Positions 57,063 through 64,000 of a stretch of DNA of 64,000 bases are shown one piece after another. Each line of letters opens with the position of its first letter. The first letter of the stretch is position 1. A program made the translations under genes and the position numbers. The notes under the pieces are model-generated. The model was not told where the DNA came from. It did no database searches and was given only the letters and a program-made list of their open reading frames with translations. This DNA comes from Tetrastigma voinierianum (lineage: Eukaryota; Streptophyta; Magnoliopsida; Vitales; Vitaceae), in NCBI GenBank assembly GCA_016808115.1, contig JAEQBH010007409.1, forward strand, positions 168,552 through 232,551. The letters run 5' to 3'.

Positions 57063-58156
57063 ATTAATAAATTATAATCTACAATAATAATAATACAATA
57101 GAAAATAATGTGACAATATTTTTTTGAAGGTTTTTTCATAAGGTTAGCACTAAGGAAAGTCGAAATTAAATGTAAAAGGAGGAGATAAAAAATATAATTC
57201 TAAAAGTGGTACGAGTTTCATGTCTAAGGTGGGTTTCAAGTCACAAATATGATAAGAAAAAGATTAATAACTAGATAAGATTATTTTAGATTATGGAAAC
57301 AATAAATGTAAGAATAAATATAATGCAAGATCACCAAATTAAAAACATGTATATGTATAATTTAAATATTTATATGGAAATCTATAATCAATATAATCTA
57401 AATATTTATATGGAATTATAAGTTAAATATATATGGGATGTAAGATATTCAAATTAAATAGGTATGGAATGAGAACTATTAAGGTAAAGAATAATAAATA
57501 TAATATACAATGAAATCATATTAAAAAATATATACATAATCTAAATATCTATATGGAAATTTGACATGTTTATTAAACTAGAATAATGGTAAAACAAACA
57601 CCTGATCATTACATTAATACGTATGAGTGGGAACAACAAATATGTATGGCGACACTGTAACTTTTAGAATAGTAATTACAACACCCTCGCCATGCACATT
57701 CATATACACATGCTCCTCGGCACTAAAATTGAAATTTGTCTAATCCAGTAATGGGTTAGGCCTAAGCCCAAACCCATGAATAAAAGTCTAGATAAAAAGG
57801 GATTAGATCCATAAGAACAAGTCCATAGAAAAAATGCAGGGGTATTCTTGAAAATTTTAAAGTATTTGGAAGTCAAACGAAACTTTTTCTCAAATATGAT
57901 ATGTAGGGCAAAGAGAAGGGACAGTTATGTGCTAACGTGGAATTTCCTTGAGAAACAAGACTCCCTAATGGAGACGGATAAATTCTTGAGGAACAAACTT
58001 ATTTAATGGAAAAGTGGACAGTATCTTTAGGAAATGGAGAGTGGAGAAAGTAGAGACTTGAGCAGCAAGTCAAAGCGTCTATAAAATGAGTAGAGGCAAT
58101 GAAGGAAAAGGAAATCAATCAATCAATCAACAAGTTAATTGACTCAATGTCAATCT
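57063..58156 (+). other. AT-rich spacer with an isolated TATA-like promoter
   Basis: Mostly A/T-rich. Near its right end GCGTCTATAAAATGAGTAGA (TATA at 58080-58087) is followed by a purine-rich stretch with (AATC)n, the kind of sequence found around LTR transcription starts. No gene seen. It may be part of a further LTR interrupted at 58157. Confidence 0.3.
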
Positions 58157-59096
58157 TGTGACGCCCTAAAACCCAAGGGTCTTATCGACAACTTGTCAAC
58201 TTGCAGAAGTCTATGCAAATCTGGGTATCATCCCGTATTATCATACTCACATGTCTCGTATACTGAGACTCATGCCTGCATATTTAATTAACAAGAAAAA
58301 TCATATATTCAATTAAATCAATCATCGCAATGCCTAATTTCATAATCATATGTGAGATTGTGATATTGAATGTGAAATCACATTGCTACAGAATGACAAA
58401 TAGGATATGATTCATCAACTGAATCTGTCGTGTATGTTGACATATGTGAAACCGCAACCGAAAAGCAAAAAATGATATTAAAAAATGTATTTGTATAAGT
58501 ATCTTTTACATTACACATAGACATTGTATAAAGGCATTATTTTGATAAATGCATGATTCGTATTGAACTGAAATGGAATAGAGAACTGTATACAACCACT
58601 AAGCATGAAAATGCTTAGCGTATTGTTTTTTTTATCAATGTGCCGGTACCAAGTGATAGGTAGTGATTGAAAGCGGACCTAAGGTCGAGGAGCCCAGAGT
58701 CATTCAGAAAGTCCACGGAGTATGCTCCATCACATGCATCCTCACCACTTAAAGATGACATCGCTTAAACAAAAGGAGTTCAACTCGAATGATTTGGATA
58801 TTATGTTGTAAACGGCATAAAATGTCATTTTTGGTTAAATGCATGTTTTTTTTTAAAGGAATTGCATCACCCCTGTAAATGCTTATGGGCTTCGCCCCAA
58901 ATTGAAATCACTGAAATATTTAAAACAAAAACGCTTATATCACCGAAATGTATTTTATAAATGGATGTTACAAAATAGTGTAAAAACTATGAAGGGGGCG
59001 AGGGGAAAGGAGGGTTACTAAACTAGTTTTTATAGGGGTGGTGGCGCCCAAGGGTAGAGGAGCCCACCGATTTCAAACACATATTGTGCTGTTGGT
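58157..59096. mobile_element. Unclassified LTR-like fragment
   Basis: Starts TGTGACGCCC like a minus-strand LTR, but the later text (ATGCTTAGCGTATTG, AGGAGCCCA twice) matches no other copy here. No ORF. Boundaries and strand are uncertain. Confidence 0.25.
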
Positions 59097-59652
59097 TGTC
59101 CCAGAAACCAGAGAAAATTTAATTTTCGAAAGGGTAAAATGGTACTCTGGTAAAATCCAAAATTTTTCTAGATCCTGATGACCTAAACGAACTTCACCGC
59201 TGAATCGCCTCAAAATCTAGCTACCACGCCGAATTTTGTCGACTCGGCAGACAGCCAACAGATTTCACATTTTTCGAGGCACCGGTGCTCGGGTGTCAGA
59301 AACGGCTTGTGAGAGACATGATGACAAAAGTCACCTACTACATGTACCCATGTGACATGTCGCATGAGATTAGCGAACGATGGAGACGCACGGCTTAGAT
59401 TATCGTGTCAAAATCCAAACTAAGGGACAAGGATGGAATTTTGGGTTTTAAAACAACAAGACAGAATAGTTTAATAGTTTCTTCTTCTCCAAATGGAGAG
59501 AAAACGTGCAAAGGAGGTGTTTCGTATTTGTGAGAGAAAGAGCGACTTCTCTAGATTTCCGATGTTCTGACCGGCTTCAGCTCTAGCTCCGAGCAAGAAG
59601 CAAGTCGTTTCACGCAATGAGGGCTAGCGTGGGCACCGATTTTGTGGAGCCT
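59097..59652 (+). mobile_element. F2-b LTR, left part
   Basis: TGTCCCAGAAACCAGAGAAAA is the decayed F2 start; the text follows F2-a (30055 onward) up to GGCACCGATTTTGTGGAGCCT, where F1-e is inserted. It resumes at 61597 with CGACAACTCCAAGAGGTAGG, matching F2-a at 30609. Confidence 0.7.
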
Positions 59653-61596
59653 CAGAAGACCCAAGAAATTCCACTGAAAAAGGTAAAAAGGTAATTCAAG
59701 TTAAAAAATCCGTAATTTATCTCTCTGTGGATCTCTGATGATCTAAACGGACAAGAATCAAGCAAATCGTTCCAACAGCTAGCATCGTCGAATTTCTCGT
59801 CGATTCCAAGACGTGGTTGGCAACATTTTTCGAGGCATCGCGAATTCGGTGTCAGGAAGTGGCATGAGAAATGATGAAAATGGACAATGAAATAGTGCCG
59901 AATGTCACCGGGAAAATAAAGACGCATCGTATTAATGAAGAGTGACAACAAAGGACAAATGTCCACAAGTCGCGTTTCTTCAAAATTAAAAAGTGTATAC
60001 AAACGGAAAATGGGGATTTTCGAATATCATTTCCAGATTTTGATTTGGAGAGATTACCCAATTTCTTTCTAGAAATACACGATCCCAATAGCCTGCGCCT
60101 TCGGACAAGAAGGGAAGTCGCTTTTACGGGAGAGTGGCTTTGCGTGAGTACCAAATTTAGGAGTTTCCTCAACTCCCGAGAGGTAGGGGTTTCTCCCTAC
60201 TCGGGCTTTATTCTTCTAAGCAAGTATGTTAATGTTTCGTTGGTCAGCCTGAACGGCCAAGGATCGATTCCAAACCTTTGGAACCTAAATGTTGACTTTC
60301 AGACTTCCACGAACAACCGTATCGCTTACGACTGCTTCAGGGTTAAATGTATGATGAATTATTCAATAAATTATGTATTAGTTTGTATGAGGCCGGAAAT
60401 GGCCGTGAAACCCGGGTTCACTAAGTGAACTGATGATTTGTGATTTTCTGAGAATAGTAACCGAGGGTTTCACTATTCTCGAGAATAGTGTTCACAAAAT
60501 AAATTTTATGAATTAATGTGTTTGGTCGAGTAATTAAAGTAGAATTGCTCTCGTGTTTGGATCATTAAATTTCACGGAGCTTTCACTCCTGATGTGATGA
60601 AATAAGAAATTACATAACATGATTGTGTGATTTAATTTTTATGTGAATATATGCATGTTTATATATTTGCATGTGTTATAGACTGTAATGGAATTGGCAT
60701 CATGCATTCCATATGCAATGGGGCACCCTAGAGATAGGAGGAGGCAAGAGTAATTCTAGAGAATGGCTTTGCGTCGCCTAAAAATAATAATAATGATCTG
60801 AGGGTAGTCCATACTACTAAAAACAGTCAATCGCCTGGAGACACCTTCTTCAATTGATATACATCGGAGGGTAGTCCACATAAAATATCAATCGTCGGAG
60901 TCGGCCCAATTGATACACTCCGAGGGTAGTCCACTAAATATAACATCTGAGACACCACTACTTAGATCGTAGGTAGACCACAAATATAAAACAAATAACT
61001 TTGCTTTGAATTAGCTTTCCATTACATGGCTTAAAGGGTGAGGTTTGCTGAACTGGGTATAAGATGATCACTAGACATTCAAGTAGGATCATGTATTTGT
61101 TGAATGTGTTTATTTTTGGAGCATCAGATATGCAATTCAGTGAGAGAGTAAACAATTTAGGGTGATTCCACTATCGAGCATTAGCTCAATCTATCGAGGG
61201 AATATATTTTCTGTGTGTACGTGGAGCGCACGAGGAGACGGCTCGCCCTAGAGGCCGAGTTGGAGCAAAAGCCTGATTGCGGGCTTTGATGATCTTATAC
61301 ATTATTAGAATTCTATAATTTTAATACATGTATTTGAAAGAGTAAAACATTTGAACTCTTAGAACTATTGGATATAGTTGATTCATAGTTGGTATGTTTT
61401 TATGGGTATTGTTTATGGGTCCAAGTGGCCGTTTTACTCATGTTGTGATTATATCAATCACTGGGATAGGTTTCATGCAGTTATTCGGGGTAGATTCCAT
61501 GCAAAGGGAGATCACTGATTTCTCATGACGTCTGCAACCTGACATCCACTCAGATTCTGCCGACGGTAGGTCAACTTAATCTCCTGTCATGCCACA
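59653..61596 (+). mobile_element. Solo LTR F1-e, inserted in F2-b
   Basis: 1.94 kb, start (CAG)AAGACCCAAGAAATT and end CTGTCATGCCACA. Flanks AGCCT (59648-59652) and AACCC (61597-61601) differ by two transitions, so the TSD is only probable. The 54-bp repeat block lies at 60790-60980. No internal region. Confidence 0.75.
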
Positions 61597-62015
61597 AACC
61601 CGACAACTCCAAGAGGTAGGGATCTTTTCCTTCTTGGTTTATTCTTTGGCTAAGAGTCATTTTAATGGATGGGGATTTGTTAAGGCCTGAATGGTCGTGT
61701 TATTGGTCTCGTGTAGCTGAACCCAGTGGAGAAAATCCCTATTTGCGGTCGCGGAACAAAGGCCGACCCTAAGTTCTACTGCTAATGATTGGTTGTGTGA
61801 TTTTTGTGTTGTCATGATTCAAAATGAATTGAGTTTATTTATTAGCCCATGTGTATTAATTTTGGTGTTGGTTGATTGAGAATTGAATAACATGAATTAT
61901 GTGAATAAAATTTGTTAATATATTCATGAAAAAATATATTAGCATGAATTGGTTTGAAACACATAATGCATTCCATATGCACAGGCACCCTAGATGGTAG
62001 GTGTGAGTGCATGGA
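61597..62015 (+). mobile_element. F2-b LTR, middle part
   Basis: Continues F2-b up to GGTGTGAGTGCATGGA, equivalent to F2-a near 31020, where F1-f is inserted. The remainder of F2-b should lie right of the window. Confidence 0.7.
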
Positions 62016-64000
62016 TGTGACACCCCTAACTTCGAGGGTCCTGGTCACCACCTCACAACTCGTGGAAACACTATGAATGCTCCGTGACCCGACATCTCTC
62101 ACGGTAAAATCGCAGAGTCTCCTTGAACGGAGCTCTACCCAAATACAACACCTGTAATATTATAACCTCATTCCAATCAACATCAATCACAAAGGATATC
62201 TATATTCGAGTAAACCCATTTCAACCCATACCACAATACTCATCATCAATATAAACCAACTATATCCAATAGTTTCAAGAGTTAAAAGTTACTCTTATAC
62301 AACATATATTAAAATACTAGAATTCTAATACATGTAAAACCATCAAATCCACATTCCGACTTTGTTCTAAAACACAATCTCTAGGATGAGCTTCTGCCTC
62401 CCTGACGCTCCCTGTACCGTAGCATAATATCCTCGATTGGTGAGCTAATGCTCAGTAGTGGAATCACCTTAAGTGGGCTACTCTCCACCTAAGTGCTTAT
62501 GCAATGCTCCAAAGTAAACACACATTCAACCAAATGCATGATCCTACTTGAATGTCTACCTGTACAACTCATACCCCGAGTCCTCACCAACTCCCTCACA
62601 CTTGCCTAAGCCTCGTATGAGAAACATTATTTTCAACAAAGATATTTGTTATTATTTGTGGACTACCCTCCGATATAAATAATGGACTGTCTCCGATGTT
62701 ATATTTAGTGAACTACCCTCCGATGTATATCAATTGGGTCGACTCCGACGATTGATATTTTATATATATGGACTACCCTTCGATATTATAATGGACACAC
62801 TCCGATAATTTATTTATTAGTCAACCCTTCGAAATCATCCTCTCAAGAATCCCCTCATGCAATTTATCTTTACATTTCTTCGATGCCCTGAAGGCATATG
62901 GAATGCATGATGCCAATCTAATACTCTATAACACATGCAAATAAATATATAATCATGCATATATTCACATAATTTAAATCATTACCAAACATGTCATGTA
63001 ATTTCACATTTGACATTATCCAAAATCTAGCTCAATTTTGAGCTAATTATCAAACATGAGCAATTCAGCTTGAATTACTCAATCAAACACATTTTCACAA
63101 AATTATTGAGAATGATTATTTCGGGAAACAATGGAAACCCTAAGCATCGCTCCTATCAAACATGAAAATTACCGCTCACTTTAGAACTCAATTTAACGGC
63201 CATTTCCGGCCTCATACACATCAAAGCATGCATTAACACATAAATGCATAATTAACAACCTAATTCAGTCGTGGAAAGTCACAAGCTGCACCATTTAGGT
63301 TTCAAAAATTATAACAGATCGGTCCCAAGATTTGGGACCGATCAAACGGCCCCTCATGGCCTCATTCAACTCAAACATTAACAAAGTACTTAAACAAAGA
63401 ATAAAACCAAAGTAGGGAGAAACCCCTACCTCTCGGAGTTTGACGAAACTCCCTAAAATTTGAGTCCACGCGAAGTCTTCTCCACAGCAGCGCGCTTTCC
63501 TCGCCCGAAGGGATTTCATGGTCCGATCGTCCGTAAATCTAAAGAGAAGTGGCTCTCTATCTCTCTCTAGAATTTAAAATCTGAACCACACTGCATCCTC
63601 CCCCTTTTCCCTTCACGTTTTTCCCTTTTCTAATTGGAGAAGACAAGCACTATTTGCTATTTTGGCTTTTTCTAACTTAAAACAATTCCATTAATACCAA
63701 TTATGTCCTTCTTTTCTCAATTTTGACATTCAGCACTATCTCGACATTCCATTTTCATCATTTCTCTACTCATGCCACTTATGGAACCTAAGTACGTGTT
63801 ACATGTGACTTTTTTCACATCGAATATCGTTTTACGGTACCCGAAATGGAATGCCTCAAAAAATGTGCCAACTCCGACCGCCCTGACCGACGAATTAACG
63901 CGGTTAGCTAGATTTCGTGGAGATGATTCCCAACGGTGCAATCAGCTCTACCATCCGAGATCTAGAGAATAAATTTCATATTTTTAACCGAAATTACACT
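62016..64000 (-). mobile_element. LTR F1-f, cut by the window end
   Basis: Starts TGTGACACCCC after ATGGA (62011-62015, expected TSD). Colinear with F1-a, F1-c and F1-d over 1985 bp; about 30-40 bp of the LTR 5' end should follow. Whether it is solo or attached to an element cannot be seen. Confidence 0.75.

Noticed and set aside
1..64000. tRNA, rRNA or organelle-derived segments
   Set aside because: No cloverleaf-like sequence with A and B boxes, no rRNA core motif and no long organelle-like coding stretch was recognised by eye; a tRNAscan or BLAST run would be needed to exclude short ones.

Overview
This is nuclear DNA from a flowering plant, most likely a eudicot. It is AT-rich with long non-coding stretches, and most of it is LTR retrotransposons of Ty3/gypsy type (Tat/Ogre-like, Athila-like and chromovirus-like) nested inside one another. 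I see no rRNA, tRNA, CRISPR array or intact long gene. Coding frames are broken every 50-200 codons, so element names rest on short protein motifs, LTR ends (TG...CA), primer binding sites (PBS), polypurine tracts (PPT) and target site duplications (TSD). Host coding sequence is limited to a few small minus-strand pieces around 32.4-37.4 kb.

Left block, 1-28963, is one nest. TE-B is a minus-strand chromovirus-like element whose 5' LTR (25928-28963), PBS (25909-25924) and leader lie at high coordinates and whose gag-pol remains at 8715-5591. TE-A, a plus-strand Tat/Athila-like element (integrase, a palindrome array, a plant-transposon-protein-like ORF and an LTR end), is inserted in the 3' part of TE-B and fills 1-5590. 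Solo LTR F1-a is inserted in the TE-B leader (8914-10268 plus 25207-25899). TE-C, a plus-strand Tat/Ogre-like element of about 15 kb with two tandem-repeat-filled LTRs, is inserted in F1-a (10269 to about 25206). An Athila-type LTR, TE-D (16577-17974, minus), sits where the protease-RT-RNase H part of TE-C should be.

Middle block, 28964-42156, is the least repetitive part and holds the host remnants: a convincing terminal coding exon (34287-34419, minus), an exon-like open stretch split by solo LTR F1-b (35374-37370), and a possible promoter and leader of another minus-strand gene near 33.15-33.48 kb. Solo LTR F2-a is at 30055-31742, and a long LTR-like unit (37960-41917) carries a strictly phased 20-bp minisatellite.

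Right block, 42157-64000, is again retrotransposon. Solo LTR F1-c is followed by solo LTR F1-d (45741-57062, perfect ATTAA TSD), which is itself split by TE-E (46413-55856, plus). TE-E is a chromovirus with both LTRs, PBS, PPT and a perfect CCTCC TSD, and it shows that the F1 LTR family belongs to a chromovirus. After an AT-rich spacer comes an F2 LTR interrupted by F1-e (59653-61596) and F1-f (62016 to the window end).

Nothing here can be a working multi-gene system. The most unusual signals are three unrelated sets of perfect short palindromes in non-coding parts of different elements, a CpG-dense 0.55-kb block inside the pol region of TE-E, the unequal tandem-repeat numbers in the two LTRs of TE-C, and a solo LTR that appears to split a host exon.
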